The notes under the pieces were generated by a model. That model was not told the DNA's origin. It saw only the letters and a program-made list of their open reading frames with translations, and ran no database searches. From the NCBI GenBank assembly GCA_016793445.1, contig JAEUME010000008.1, positions 1 to 53,203 on the forward strand: 53,203 nt of DNA, read 5' to 3'. Positions within the stretch are counted from its first letter, which is position 1. Every line of letters begins with the position of its first letter. The stretch comes from Hyphomicrobium sp. (GTDB lineage Bacteria > Pseudomonadota > Alphaproteobacteria > Rhizobiales > Hyphomicrobiaceae). Shown here one piece after another: positions 8,726 through 20,743 of the stretch. A program made the translations under genes and the position numbers.

Positions 8726-9958
8726 TCACTCTGCGGCCTGCTGCTTGCCCATCTCGACCTGCAGCGGGCACTTGGCCCACAACTCGGTCATGGCGGCCAC
8801 CAGGTGGTCCATGTCCTTATCCGTGTGCAGCGGCGTCGGCGTGAGACGCAGACGCTCCGTGCCGCGCGGCACCGTCGGATAGTTTATCGGCTGAACGTAG
8901 ATCCCATACTCGTTGAGCAGGATGTCGGAGAGCTGCTTGCAACGCACGGGGTCGGCCACCAGAACCGGCACGATATGGCTGGGGCCGGAGATCACGGGCA
9001 GTTCGGCGGCGGCGAGGCGGCGCTTCAATGTGCGCGCACGCTCCTGGTGGCGCTCGCGCTCCACGTTCGATGACTTGAGGTGGCGGATAGAGGCCAGCGC
9101 GCCAGCCGCGATGACCGGGGCCAACGATGTGGTGAAGATGAAACCGGGCGCATAAGAACGAACCGCGTCGCAGAGCGTCTTGGAAGCCGCAATGTAGCCA
9201 CCCATCACGCCAAAACCCTTGGCCAACGTGCCGTTGATGACGTCGACGCGGTCCATGACGCCGTCGCGCTCGGCGATGCCGCCGCCGCGTGGCCCGTACA
9301 TGCCAACCGCATGAACTTCATCGAGATAGGTCAGCGCGTTGTATTTCTTGGCGAGATCACAGACGGCCGCAATGTTCGAGACGTGACCATCCATCGAGTA
9401 GACGCTCTCGAAGGCGATGATCTTGGGCACGTCCAGCGGCACGCGCTTCAGCTTGGCCTCGAGGTCGGCAAGGTCATTATGCAGGAAGATCTGCTTTGGT
9501 CCGCGGCCGTTGCGGATGCCGGCAATCATGGACGCGTGGTTCTTCTCATCGGAGAAGACAATGCAGCCAGGAAGCAATTGAACGAGCGTCGACAGCGCGG
9601 CTTCGTTAGCTACGAACGCGGAGGTGAACAGCAGGGCCGCTTCCTTGCCATGCAAGTCAGCGATTTCATGCTCAAGTTCAACGTGGTAGTGCGAAGTGCC
9701 GGAAATATTACGGGTGCCGCCCGAGCCTGCGCCGACGCGGTCGAGCGCCTCGTGCATGGCCGCGATCACCTTGGGGTTCTGTCCCATGCCGAGGTAATCG
9801 TTTGAGCACCAAACCGTGATGGGGCGTGTCGCCTCCGCCTTAATGAAGTCAGCTTTGGGGAAGTCGCCGCGATGACGCTTCAGGTCTGCGAAAACTCTAT
9901 AACGGCCTTCGCGCTTCACTGCCTCGAGGGCCGCGCATAGCTTCTGCTCGTAGTCCAT
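8726..9958 (-). CDS. hemA: 5-aminolevulinate synthase
   Basis: A 410-residue PLP enzyme of the C4 (Shemin) pathway that condenses glycine and succinyl-CoA to 5-aminolevulinate, the first step of haem synthesis in alphaproteobacteria. It begins MDYEQKL and continues [10 protein letters not shown], a standard family start. [10 protein letters not shown], the [11 protein letters not shown] stretch and the PLP lysine in [14 protein letters not shown] are all present. I chose the ATG at 9958, which has an AGGAG sequence just upstream; an in-frame TTG at 10021 would add 21 residues with no family support. hemB lies 5.6 kb away on the other strand. Confidence 0.97.
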   Translation of the reverse strand: MDYEQKLCAALEAVKREGRYRVFADLKRHRGDFPKADFIKAEATRPITVWCSNDYLGMGQNPKVIAAMHEALDRVGAGSGGTRNISGTSHYHVELEHEIADLHGKEAALLFTSAFVANEAALSTLVQLLPGCIVFSDEKNHASMIAGIRNGRGPKQIFLHNDLADLEAKLKRVPLDVPKIIAFESVYSMDGHVSNIAAVCDLAKKYNALTYLDEVHAVGMYGPRGGGIAERDGVMDRVDVINGTLAKGFGVMGGYIAASKTLCDAVRSYAPGFIFTTSLAPVIAAGALASIRHLKSSNVERERHQERARTLKRRLAAAELPVISGPSHIVPVLVADPVRCKQLSDILLNEYGIYVQPINYPTVPRGTERLRLTPTPLHTDKDMDHLVAAMTELWAKCPLQVEMGKQQAAE

Positions 9959-10378
9959 GAAGCTCCTCTTCACTCCCCAAGGGTTCTTTTTTAATAAGTA
10001 TGCCGGTGGGTCACCCTGCAATCAAAGCGTTCTTTCGTCGCGCGTTTGTTTTTTTCTCGTAGCGAAATATGTCTGGCAACCTTGCTTATCTTCCCCGCTC
10101 CTTGCGGGAGAAAGTCACGGGCGATGTTCACCCTATGCAAGCGGCGAAACATTGCTCTAGGTCAACATTCGACACTTTAGCGCACCTGGGCGGCCATAAT
10201 GGGACCGAAGTCAAGCCACCGTCCCGCTGCCCACAAAAACCCGAATTATCCTGAGCGATTTCATAAACTTGATGACGGCCACCAGCACTGCAGCCATCAT
10301 CTAGCACAAAGCAGGGCCAGCGCCCAAGTTAACTCTGCGTTGGATCAGCGCCTGAAATGCGCATCTGGCTCTGGCAGC
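9959..10378. other. hemA upstream region
   Basis: About 420 bp without a gene between hemA and the L,D-transpeptidase. I see no full FNR box (TTGAT-N4-ATCAA) or other recognisable regulator site. Confidence 0.4.
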
Positions 10379-11695
10379 TCAATAGTTCGCCGCCACTTCG
10401 CCCACGCTGTCGCGCTGGTAGAGATCGCGGCGGAACTGCACGACACCATCGGCAGTCGCCCACGCTGTAATGTAGACAAAATGGAGATCGACGGGCTTCT
10501 TCAGGCGCACGTCGCGCCGCGTCCCCCTGTCCTTCATGGCCGCGATCGCCTCTTCACCCCAGCCATCCTGACCGCGCAGGAGCCACTCTGCCAGATGGGC
10601 GATGTTGCGTACGCGAATGCAGCCCGAGCTGGCGGATCGGAAGTTACGCCCGAAGATCGTGTCCGACGGCGTATCGTGCATATAGACCGAATGGGCGCTG
10701 GCGAAATTTATCTTCAGAAATCCCAACGGATTTTCTTTTCCCGGCTGTTGGCTGTAGGTGTACGTTCCCGGCCGTACCTTGTTCCAGTCGATCTTGCCCG
10801 GGTCGACTTTCTTGCCCGCCCCGTCATAGGCGTCGATATGGAACTTCTCTAGGACGCTCTGGCCCTTCTTCTGCATCTCCCGGCCGCGGGGAATGAGATC
10901 TTCCGATTCCACGGTCGGGGGCATACGCCAGATGGGGTTGAAGTTGAGATCGGTGATCGAAGAGCGCAGCAGCGGCGTTGCCCGGTCGGGTTTACCGACG
11001 ACAGCGGCGTAGCGCGCCACGATCTGCCCGTTCTCCACTGCCTCGATCTGAGCAGCAGGGATGTTGACGAGGACATAGCGCTTGCCGGCCTGCCCCACGG
11101 AGGCTTGCAGCCGTGTGAGGTTCACCTTGAGCTGCTTCAAGCGCACGTCCGCAGGTACGTTCAAGGCGGCGATGGTGCGCTTGTCCAGAACGCCGGTAGG
11201 CGTCAGGCCATTGGCCGCCTGAAAGCGCTTCAAGGCTTTCTCCAGCTCGTAATCGAAGACGGTCGAGCCGTCATTCTCACCCTTGAAATCGCCCGAGGCC
11301 GCCAGCCGCGAGCGCAGGAACGCGACGCCCGCGTCGTGCGAGCCCGCCTGCAACGGCTGCTCGGGAACGGGCGCCCAGCCCCCGCGAGCCACGATCTCGG
11401 AATAGAGCTTGATGGCTGCCTTGGTCGGCTCGATGTTGGATTTGGAGAGGGTGGCAAAGCCCTTTGGCGGATTTGCCTCCCACTCGCGAATGAAGCTGCG
11501 GTCCGTGCTCGGGGCTGAAACATCCCCGCCGCTGTTGGCATACGTCTGCTGGAAATAGGCCATGCCTTGCGCGTTGGCGGGCTGCGCCGCCGCCATCGGC
11601 AAAAGCACGCCCAAGAGCGCAACTAGCACCGCTGCCAGCCGGTGCGCGGGGGTTCGTGTTGCCCTGATGGTCGGACTTACGCGTTGCACGGTCAT
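10379..11695 (-). CDS. ldtP: L,D-transpeptidase (YkuD domain)
   Basis: A 438-residue envelope enzyme that forms 3-3 peptidoglycan cross-links or attaches proteins to peptidoglycan. It has an N-terminal Sec signal peptide (hydrophobic LAAVLVALLGVLLP, ending near ANAQ), a peptidoglycan-binding domain (LKRFQAANGLTPTGVLDKRT, about residues 172-192) and a C-terminal YkuD catalytic domain with MHDTPSDTIFGRNFR and the catalytic cysteine in SSGCIRV. SSGC instead of SHGC is typical of the larger YcbB-like branch. The MarR regulator LdtR lies 406 bp upstream in the same orientation, the arrangement known from Liberibacter, where LdtR controls the linked ldtP. Confidence 0.92.
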   Translation of the reverse strand: MTVQRVSPTIRATRTPAHRLAAVLVALLGVLLPMAAAQPANAQGMAYFQQTYANSGGDVSAPSTDRSFIREWEANPPKGFATLSKSNIEPTKAAIKLYSEIVARGGWAPVPEQPLQAGSHDAGVAFLRSRLAASGDFKGENDGSTVFDYELEKALKRFQAANGLTPTGVLDKRTIAALNVPADVRLKQLKVNLTRLQASVGQAGKRYVLVNIPAAQIEAVENGQIVARYAAVVGKPDRATPLLRSSITDLNFNPIWRMPPTVESEDLIPRGREMQKKGQSVLEKFHIDAYDGAGKKVDPGKIDWNKVRPGTYTYSQQPGKENPLGFLKINFASAHSVYMHDTPSDTIFGRNFRSASSGCIRVRNIAHLAEWLLRGQDGWGEEAIAAMKDRGTRRDVRLKKPVDLHFVYITAWATADGVVQFRRDLYQRDSVGEVAANY

Positions 11696-12101
11696 CTTGG
11701 CTTGGCCCCTACTGCAAAGCTGGCGCGCCTTCTGCGATCTTCGATGGCGCAGTCGTGCCCGAAGGCATCATACCTAACACCTCGCTCATTTGGCTTAAGC
11801 AAAGGTTGCCGCTCGCCCCAGGATCAACGCCAGCACGAAGTGTAAGGTGAGAAAGCCGCAGCGGGGAGAGTTTTGCCGCGCAATATGCTCATTTTGGGCC
11901 GCCGCGCCCTTCGCGCCACACCGCTGCGTCACCGCTTTGAGCGCGCGCCAGCAAAACCAGGGGCGCAGAGCCCGTGGCCCCAAGAGCCTGGTCACTCCAA
12001 AAAGCGAAGAGCCGCCCGGCGTTTGCGCCGGGCAGCTCATCGAAGTGCAACCGTCCCTTTGAAGCCCCCCGGCCCCGCCGGCTGCAACCCAGTTCGCCCG
12101 G
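11696..12101. other. ldtP upstream / ldtR downstream region
   Basis: No gene seen. It should contain the ldtP promoter near 11700-11800; the ldtR terminator is at 12005-12042. Confidence 0.45.
12005..12042 (-). terminator. Terminator candidate of ldtR
   Basis: On the minus strand GCTGCCCGGCG-CAAA-CGCCGGGCGGC forms a strong stem, followed by CTCTTCGCTTTTT. Confidence 0.6.
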
Positions 12102-12608
12102 TTACAGGCGGTAGCGGATCTGATCCGACCAGAAGCGCTCCAAACGCACCAGAGCCTTGTTAAGGCCCCTGATGTCGTCGGTGTTGACCTCGCCGACGCT
12201 CTGCACGGAGCCGAGCTGACGGTGGTAGAGCTTGCTCACGACGTCACAGGCATCCAGGCCCTTGTCAGTGAGGCTGACGCGTACCGAGCGCCGGTCTGTG
12301 TCGGAGCGCTTGTAGTGGATGTAGCCCATGTCGACGAGCTTCTTGAGGTTGTAGGAGACGTTGGAGCCCAGATAGTAGCCGCGGGTTTTCAACTCCCCTG
12401 CGGTCAGCTCGCTCTCGCCGATGTTGTAAAGCAGCAGAGCCTGGACGCTATTGAGCTCGGCGCCGCCCTGACGGTCGAACTCATCCTTGATGACATCGAG
12501 AAGGAGACGATGGAGACGCTCAATCAGGCGCAGCGCCTGCAGATACTCCGAGCGGAACGCCTCGTCCTGAACCGGCGCCTTACGCGCCATATCGAACGCA
12601 ATACTCAT
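12102..12608 (-). CDS. ldtR: MarR-family regulator LdtR
   Basis: A 168-residue winged-helix regulator. The long N-terminal helix (YLQALRLIERLHRLLLDVIKDEF) is followed by ELNSVQALLLYNIGE, the recognition region GYYLGSNVSYNLKKLVDMGYI, and the wing RSDTDRRSVRVSLTDKG. This matches the LdtR group of Hyphomicrobiales, known to control L,D-transpeptidase genes and cell-envelope stress tolerance. The neighbouring L,D-transpeptidase supports the assignment. The ATG at 12608 opens onto an AT-rich intergenic region with an inverted repeat that may be its operator. Confidence 0.88.
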   Translation of the reverse strand: MSIAFDMARKAPVQDEAFRSEYLQALRLIERLHRLLLDVIKDEFDRQGGAELNSVQALLLYNIGESELTAGELKTRGYYLGSNVSYNLKKLVDMGYIHYKRSDTDRRSVRVSLTDKGLDACDVVSKLYHRQLGSVQSVGEVNTDDIRGLNKALVRLERFWSDQIRYRL

Positions 12609-12625
12609 AACCCTGCCTCTTTACC

Positions 12626-12667
12626 ATTACCGCTTCCCGATTATTCTCGGGTTGCGATGACGGTAAC
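12626..12667. promoter_or_regulatory. Nested inverted repeat upstream of ldtR
   Basis: TTACCG and CGGTAA flank an inner CCCGA-TTATTC-TCGGG hairpin within about 40 bp of the ldtR start. It could be an autoregulatory operator; this is inferred from position and symmetry only. Confidence 0.35.
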
Positions 12668-12825
12668 GCAGATGAATAAAGAGCGACTAAATAGATATAG
12701 TAAAAGAATAGTAATAGCCCATCAAAACCACGCAATTTTAATGATCAACGCACATCGAGCCCATTTAAAGCGAATTGTTGGAAAATGTATTGCATAAAAT
12801 TAGATGCAATACGGATGTTCAGCCC

Positions 12826-13938
12826 TCACACGCGCGCGGCCTGCATCTGCTCGCGCGTGGGCAGCGCAAGATCATCAGCTCCAAGCGGCTCGAAATAGCG
12901 CGCAACCTCGGTCTCTTCGATCGCATCGATTTCCGCCGGCACCCAGCGCGGCGCGTGATCCTTATCGATAAGTGCGGCACGTACGCCTTCAAGAAAGTCG
13001 TGCCCCTCCAGGCAGCGCCATGCCAGACGATAATCCTGAAAAAGCGTTTCGCGCAGGTCGAGGGCACGGCAGGAGCGAATATGGCGGTCGGTGATCGCCA
13101 GAGACATAGGCGAACGAGCCGCCAATTCCTGCCGCACCTTTTCTGCCCAGGGCTTGGCTGCGCCTGTCGCGGATGCAAGTGCGTTGATGATCTCCTTGAG
13201 TGTCTCGCCCGAGAAGTGATCGCGGATCAAGGTGAGGCTCTCCTCCACCTCGCCGCGGCCGGGGTCTTCGTGAAGGCCATCGAGCAAGGGATCGACGGGC
13301 TCGGCCTGCGAAAGGGCCTCCAGAATACCCTCAAACCGGGTTGCGGGAATGCAATGGGTCGCAAGACCCAGCCAATAGGCGTCCGCCCGGGTGATGCTGC
13401 GGCCCGTCAATCCCAGATAGAGCCCGACAGGCCACGGCATAGCGGCCAGCTTGTGGGAGACGCCAACATCGGGAAACAGCCCTATCGCCGTTTCAGGCAT
13501 CGCGAAGGAATATTTCTCACCTGCAACGCGATGGGTATTGAAGCAGGTAAGGCCCGCCCCCGAGCCCATGCATAGGCCGTTGATCAAAGAGACGGTGGGC
13601 TTGGAGAAGCAATCCAACAGCCAATCGAGCTGATACTCGGCGGCGAACATCCCCCTCGCGCGGCCCATGTCGGTCTTGGCCACGGCGACGAGCGCGCGCA
13701 CGTCGCCTCCAGCACAGAAAGCGCGGTCGCTCGCGGAGGTGAACGCGCCGATATAGATGTCAGGATCACGGGCGGTGCGGGGGATCTCGGCCGCCAGCAC
13801 CGCGCGCATGTCATCATCAAATGCATTGAGCGCACGCGGCCGGTTGAGTACGAAATTCATGACAGCGCCACGGCGCACGACGCAGATCTTCGGCGGCGCT
13901 GCAACGGCGCCCTCTGTGGCAGTGTCGATGTCGCTCAT
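12826..13938 (-). CDS. 3-hydroxyisobutyryl-CoA hydrolase / enoyl-CoA hydratase family protein
   Basis: A crotonase-fold protein of about 370 residues, the length of HIBYL-CoA hydrolases rather than the 260 residues of simple enoyl-CoA hydratases. Visible are NRPRALNAFDDDM, the oxyanion-hole region FCAGGDVRAL, INGLCMGSGAGLT, and the family-specific SFAMPETAIGLFPDVG and CLEGHDFLEGVRAALIDKDHAPRW. HIBYL-CoA hydrolase acts in valine breakdown. I start at the ATG giving MSDIDTA (13938); an upstream start at 14040 would add 34 residues with no family resemblance. It is transcribed leftwards upstream of ldtR, with about 217 bp of AT-rich DNA between them. Confidence 0.85.
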   Translation of the reverse strand: MSDIDTATEGAVAAPPKICVVRRGAVMNFVLNRPRALNAFDDDMRAVLAAEIPRTARDPDIYIGAFTSASDRAFCAGGDVRALVAVAKTDMGRARGMFAAEYQLDWLLDCFSKPTVSLINGLCMGSGAGLTCFNTHRVAGEKYSFAMPETAIGLFPDVGVSHKLAAMPWPVGLYLGLTGRSITRADAYWLGLATHCIPATRFEGILEALSQAEPVDPLLDGLHEDPGRGEVEESLTLIRDHFSGETLKEIINALASATGAAKPWAEKVRQELAARSPMSLAITDRHIRSCRALDLRETLFQDYRLAWRCLEGHDFLEGVRAALIDKDHAPRWVPAEIDAIEETEVARYFEPLGADDLALPTREQMQAARV

Positions 13939-14126
13939 TCCCATATCCGCGAAAGTCTTTATCCCACGCCCGGCCCGTAACATGGGCAAAAGACAGGCCA
14001 CGCCACAATTTAGTACTATACTCGCCCTAGTTCTCGCCACACTCTACAAAGCATTGATTCGCTCAAGCGGAACGCGGGGTGGTGTCAAGGCGTTTTCCAT
14101 GCTGATCCACACAATCATCCGGGGGG

Positions 14127-16651
<2,525 letters not shown>

Positions 16652-16812
16652 GGTGCCTTTCCCCCGTTCGAAGGGGTGCCTTGATCGGCCACGTATTTGC
16701 CTGCGTCAATTCGGATGCGGCGGATTCCTCTCTCGTCTGGCGTTTCGCTGCTGCATGGATCGGCATCAATCGGCGAGATGCGCGTCTTCGCAGAACCTAA
16801 GGATGCACGAGC

Positions 16813-18159
16813 ATGACGCGGATAAAAATCATGCCCTGGGCGGGGCTGGCCATCCTCTCCGTCCTGTGGCTTCTCGCCGATCCAATCTTGAATATTCCGG
16901 CGGAGTTCGGGCCCGTGCGTGCGGCGCTGCTCAACTACACCGGCATTATCGGCATCGCCGCCATGAGCATTGCCTTGGTGCTCGCAACGCGCCCGGTACT
17001 CGCCGAGACATGGTTCGGCGGCCTCGACAAGATGTACCGGCTGCACAAGTGGCTCGGAATCGGCGGACTGATTTTTGCCGTTTTGCATTGGATCGCGGCT
17101 AATGCGCCGCATTGGCTCGTGGACCTGGGGCTGATGGAGCCGCGCGCACGCGGTCCGCGGCCCGAACTCACGTACCCGATAGCGCAGTTCTTTCGCGAGC
17201 AGCGCGGACTTGCGGAAGGCTTGGGCGAGTGGGCGTTCTATGCCGCCGTCGTGCTCATCGTTCTGGCGCTCATCAAGCGCATCCCCTACCGCTTCTTCTA
17301 CAAGACGCACATCTGGCTGGCCGTCGTCTATCTCGTCCTCGTGTTCCACGCTGTCGTGCTCATGAGGTTCAGCTATTGGGGTGAAGCGATCGGCCCGGTG
17401 GTGGGTCTTCTGCTCGCAGCGGGCACGGTTTCAGCAATCCTGCTTCTAGTAAAAAGCGCCGGCCTCTCGCGGCCCGTCACGGGTGTGGTCAAAAAGGTGG
17501 AGCACCACGCGCCAAACCGCGTCTTGGAAATCGACGTCAAGCTCGATGGCCGGTGGCCCGGTCACGACGCCGGACAGTTCGCATTTCTCACGTTCGATGA
17601 CGCGGAAGGTGCGCATCCCTTCACGATTGCGTCGGCGTGGCAGAATGATGGACTGTTGACGTTCTTCATCAAGGAACTCGGCGATTACACGAGCTCGCTG
17701 CCGGACACGCTCAAGACCGGTCAGCACGTGAAGGTCGAAGGTCCGTTCGGCCGTTTCGACTTCAGTACGGATAAGCCGCGCCAGGTGTGGATCGCCGGCG
17801 GCATAGGCATAACGCCTTTCATTGCACGCATGCAGCGCCTCGCCGAGCACGCACCCCCCGGACAGGAAATCCAAGCCCCCGTTGATCTCTTCTTTTCCAC
17901 GGCAGCAGAAAATATCGCAGACTTCCTGCCACGCCTCCAGCAACTAGCCGACGCCGCAGGCGTCACCCTTCATGTCCTTCAGTCACCGCAAAAAGGGTTC
18001 TTGCGCGCCAAGAACATTATGGCCGCCGTTGCGAACTGGAAAGACGCGGACTTCTGGTTCTGTGGACCGCAGGGATTCGGAAAGAACCTGCACGATGACC
18101 TCGTCGCGGCCGGATTATCGCCTCGTGAGTTCCATCAGGAGTTCTTCCAGATGCGGTGA
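16813..18159 (+). CDS. Ferric reductase / NADPH-oxidase-like flavocytochrome
   Basis: A 448-residue inner-membrane protein. About six transmembrane helices form a ferric-reductase domain with paired histidines for two haems (RLHKWLGIGGLIFAVLHW and KTHIWLAVVYLVLVFHAVV, each pair 13-14 residues apart). The cytoplasmic part has an FAD-binding HPFTIAS motif and an NAD(P)-binding GGIGITPFIARM, ending with FCGPQGFGKNL. Such bacterial NOX-like proteins pass electrons from NAD(P)H through FAD and haem across the membrane to ferric iron, oxygen or another acceptor. An AAGGA site lies 9 bases before the ATG. It is co-oriented with hemB upstream and with a small membrane protein downstream. Confidence 0.9.
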   Translation: MTRIKIMPWAGLAILSVLWLLADPILNIPAEFGPVRAALLNYTGIIGIAAMSIALVLATRPVLAETWFGGLDKMYRLHKWLGIGGLIFAVLHWIAANAPHWLVDLGLMEPRARGPRPELTYPIAQFFREQRGLAEGLGEWAFYAAVVLIVLALIKRIPYRFFYKTHIWLAVVYLVLVFHAVVLMRFSYWGEAIGPVVGLLLAAGTVSAILLLVKSAGLSRPVTGVVKKVEHHAPNRVLEIDVKLDGRWPGHDAGQFAFLTFDDAEGAHPFTIASAWQNDGLLTFFIKELGDYTSSLPDTLKTGQHVKVEGPFGRFDFSTDKPRQVWIAGGIGITPFIARMQRLAEHAPPGQEIQAPVDLFFSTAAENIADFLPRLQQLADAAGVTLHVLQSPQKGFLRAKNIMAAVANWKDADFWFCGPQGFGKNLHDDLVAAGLSPREFHQEFFQMR

Positions 18160-18235
18160 GCGGCAGGCAATCTCACCTTCTCCGCGCCGCCCGACTGATC
18201 GCTGGCGCTAACCGGTCCACCACGAGGAGCGCGCA

Positions 18236-18652
18236 ATGAAGTTCAAAGCCTACCAGTGGGGCGAACTCCTCGGCATCCTGTTCCTGCTCGCGTCCACCGC
18301 GGCGCAAATCTTCTATGTCGAGCCCTTGAGGCGCGAGATCGAATGGCGGCTTGCCGCCTTCGCCATGCAGCAGAACGCCCAGGTGCAGATCGAAGCGACC
18401 TACGGCACGCATATCGCCACGCTGAAGGCACTGAACGCGCCGCAAGCCGGCATCACAGCGGCAGAAACAGAGCGCGATGCCACGCTTGCGCGGTTTCGTA
18501 CGGCAAATGCCAACATCTCCGATTACCTGATCGACAAGGAGCAGGTGGAAAACTACCTGCAGATCATCGTGATCGGCCTGTTCGCCGTCGGCTCGCTGCT
18601 GGCGGGCTTTGGCCGCGCCATGGAAATGCGCGCCTCCGGCAAGCCCGAGTAG
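18236..18652 (+). CDS. Small two-helix membrane protein, unknown function
   Basis: A 138-residue protein with a hydrophobic segment near residues 8-25 (LLGILFLLASTAAQIFYV) and a second near 104-121 (LQIIVIGLFAVGSLLAGF), separated by a helical, charged, probably periplasmic stretch rich in Ala, Glu and Gln. It has a strong Shine-Dalgarno (GAGGAG) and follows the flavocytochrome gene by 76 bp, so co-transcription is likely. I do not recognise a family. Confidence 0.75.
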   Translation: MKFKAYQWGELLGILFLLASTAAQIFYVEPLRREIEWRLAAFAMQQNAQVQIEATYGTHIATLKALNAPQAGITAAETERDATLARFRTANANISDYLIDKEQVENYLQIIVIGLFAVGSLLAGFGRAMEMRASGKPE

Positions 18653-18670
18653 GCGGCATCCTCCCGTCCA

Positions 18671-19027
18671 TCATCGTTTGCGCAGGCGCCCGGCCAGCAC
18701 GCTCATGACGTACAGCGCGAAGGCGGGATCTTCGCGCACCAGCGTCAAGAACAGATCGCGTGAAATGACGAGCACTTCGCTTGGCTCGGCCGCGAGTGCG
18801 GCAGCGCTGCGCGGACCATCGTCGATCAATGCCATCTCGCCGACGATACCGCCGGGCCCGACCTCTTCGAGCACCTTGCCATAGGTCAGCACATCAATGC
18901 GGCCTGAGACGACGGCGTACATCTCCGTGCCTGAGCGGTGCTCGAAGAACAAAGGCTCGCCCGCCTCCAGGCGGCGCAAGGCAGCGCCACGCGCGGCAAT
19001 GACGGCGAGATCTGCGGTTTTCGTCAT
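18671..19027 (-). CDS. Stand-alone cyclic-nucleotide-binding domain protein
   Basis: A 118-residue protein consisting only of a cNMP-binding beta-roll: RLEAGEPLFFEHRSGTEMY, VVSGRIDVL, and the phosphate-binding cassette GGIVGEMALIDDGPRSAAA, in which the GEMALID and the Arg before Ser-Ala contact the cyclic phosphate. No DNA-binding domain follows. The ATG at 19027 is preferred over 19066, which adds 13 basic residues. It converges on the membrane-protein gene. With a second cNMP protein (20744) and an adenylate cyclase (21536) nearby it suggests a local cAMP circuit. Confidence 0.85.
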   Translation of the reverse strand: MTKTADLAVIAARGAALRRLEAGEPLFFEHRSGTEMYAVVSGRIDVLTYGKVLEEVGPGGIVGEMALIDDGPRSAAALAAEPSEVLVISRDLFLTLVREDPAFALYVMSVLAGRLRKR

Positions 19028-19306
19028 GACGGCAAGGAAATTGGCGCGCCAAAGCCGTCTCGTCAACGTGCGCCACAGGTACCCGGCGTGCGTCGATGCC
19101 GGCGCGGCAGCGCATTTTCCGATCAGACAGGTGCACTTGGCCTCGCAAGCGCGTGTTCCTCGCCCTTAGCGAGGTTAGGAGGGGAATTCCTGAATGCTGG
19201 CCATTGGGATTCCTCCGGCCCCTACGCTTCGGCACAAGGCGGATGGGAAAAGGTGGCGACGAACTAGTGTCCGTTTCGTCGGCACATGCCCTGAAAGATC
19301 GATGGA

Positions 19307-19382
19307 TGGTGCCCAGGGCCGGAATTGAACCAGCGACACTGCGATTTTCAGTCGCATGCTCTACCAACTGAGCTACCTGGGC
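19307..19382 (-). tRNA. tRNA-Phe (GAA)
   Basis: A complete 76-nt cloverleaf on the minus strand: acceptor GCCCAGG pairs with CCTGGGC, the D-loop is AGCTCAGTTGGTAGAGC, the anticodon loop CTGAAAA gives anticodon GAA, the T-loop is GGTTCAATTCC, and CCA is encoded. Confidence 0.98.
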
Positions 19383-19485
19383 ATTGTCTTCCTGCGCCGT
19401 GCTGGGCGGGCGAAGACGGGCCCTTATAGGGGGCGATCCGCGCCCTGGCAAGCGGCACTTCACATCAGCGGGTAATCCGCGCGAA

Positions 19486-19698
19486 TTACGTGCCGGAAGG
19501 CTTCGTTTCCGTTTTGACAGGGTCCTGCGGCTCATCTCCGTCTTCGTCGGCGTCCGCGTTGCCGCCGGCGATGACATAGCCGCCCATGAGCCAGCGGCCC
19601 AGATCGACATCCGCGCACCGCTTGGAGCAGAACGGCCTGTACTGTGATACAGTCGGCTGTTGGCAGATGGGGCATTTGCCTGTTTTGGGCTGAGCCAC
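19486..19698 (-). CDS. yacG: DNA gyrase inhibitor / zinc-binding protein YacG
   Basis: A 70-residue protein with the YacG zinc ribbon: CPICQQP then FCSKRCADVDLGRWL (four cysteines), followed by an acidic tail. In E. coli YacG binds GyrB and inhibits DNA gyrase. The start is GTG at 19698 with AAGGA ten bases upstream; longer readings run into repeat copy 3 and are not supported. It lies downstream of maf in the same direction and upstream of tRNA-Phe, a conserved alphaproteobacterial order. Confidence 0.92.
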   Translation of the reverse strand: MAQPKTGKCPICQQPTVSQYRPFCSKRCADVDLGRWLMGGYVIAGGNADADEDGDEPQDPVKTETKPSGT

Positions 19699-19748
19699 TG
19701 ATGCTCGTTCCTTCAACGCGAGCGGCCGACGCGAATCGTGGCCTGGTG

Positions 19749-19848
19749 TAGTTTGCGAAAAAGTGGCAACCGGTTTTCCGGCAGGAAGCACGGCGATGCG
19801 AAAGTATAGAGCCGTTCCGCGATTCCATCAAAACCGGAACAGCTCTAG
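19749..19848. repeat. Dispersed repeat, copy 3 (both modules)
   Basis: Module B (GTTTGCGAAAAAGTGG to GAAGCACGG) then module A (AGAGCCGTTCCG mirrored by CGGAACAGCTCT, one mismatch). Same order as copy 2. It separates maf from yacG. Confidence 0.85.
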
Positions 19849-20594
19849 CCGCGGTCGACTTCCGCAAATTTCAGCCAGTTGTAGTGAATGGGGAATCCTT
19901 CGGCCGTGAGCATACCGACCACCTCGGTCACCGGCAGGCCGACGACGTTGGTGTAGGAGCCCACGATCCGTTGCACGAAGGCGCCCGCGAGACCCTGAAT
20001 GGCATATCCGCCGGCTTTGCCGCGCCACTCGCGAGAGGCGATGTAGGCCTCCATTTCCGCCCGCTGGAGATAGCGAAAGCGCACACGCGTATCTACGATC
20101 TTGGTGCGCACGTGGTCATCGGGTGTGATGAGACAGACCGACGTCAACACGCGATGCGTGCGCCCGGACAACAACTGGAGCGAGGCCATGGCCTCCTCCA
20201 CGTGGTTGGGCTTCATGAGGATCTTGCGGCCCACCGCAACCACCGTATCGGCGGCCAGGACGTAAGCGTCGGCGAGATCCCGGTCGTTGGCGATCTGGTC
20301 GCGCGCGGCTTCGGCCTTGGTGCGGGCCAGGCGAGAGGCCAGGCGGCGAGGCATCTCACCGCGCTTGGCGCTTTCGTCTATGGACGTCGGACGCAGTGCA
20401 TCGGGCGTGATCCCGACCTGGGCGAGCAGCGTCATCCGGCGGGGGCTTGCGCTGGCCAGAACGAGGCGCGGACGCTCCGTGTTCTCCTTGTCGGCGGCCC
20501 GTTCGCGCGCCAAAACCTTGCGCAGGCTCTCGCGGGCGGGCGTTAAAGATTTGCCAAAAGCCGGAAGAAGGGCTGCTTTCAACGAAGAGATCAT
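19845..20594 (-). CDS. maf: Maf-family nucleotide pyrophosphatase with N-terminal extension
   Basis: A Maf/YhdE-type house-cleaning pyrophosphatase acting on non-canonical or excess nucleoside triphosphates. The family core starts at LVLASASPRRMTLLAQVGI, with AADTVVAVGRKILMKP and GGYAIQGLAGAFVQRIVGSY downstream. About 40 residues (MISSLKAALLPAFG to NTERPR) precede the usual Maf start, so either the protein has a real extension or the true start is further in; no better start with a clear ribosome-binding site is evident. It overlaps the outermost 4 bp of repeat copy 3 at its stop codon end. Confidence 0.9.
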   Translation of the reverse strand: MISSLKAALLPAFGKSLTPARESLRKVLARERAADKENTERPRLVLASASPRRMTLLAQVGITPDALRPTSIDESAKRGEMPRRLASRLARTKAEAARDQIANDRDLADAYVLAADTVVAVGRKILMKPNHVEEAMASLQLLSGRTHRVLTSVCLITPDDHVRTKIVDTRVRFRYLQRAEMEAYIASREWRGKAGGYAIQGLAGAFVQRIVGSYTNVVGLPVTEVVGMLTAEGFPIHYNWLKFAEVDRG

Positions 20595-20743
20595 AGGTTT
20601 TTTAATCCGCCGCGCCCGCTGACGGGCAAGAGCGCCCGACAATGCTCAGCCTTAACGCGGAAAGCAAGGGGGTCCCTCGTTGCAGACCCCAGGGAAACAG
20701 GGCATCCTCTTAGGATCCAAAATCTGGAAATTTGAAGGCTGTC

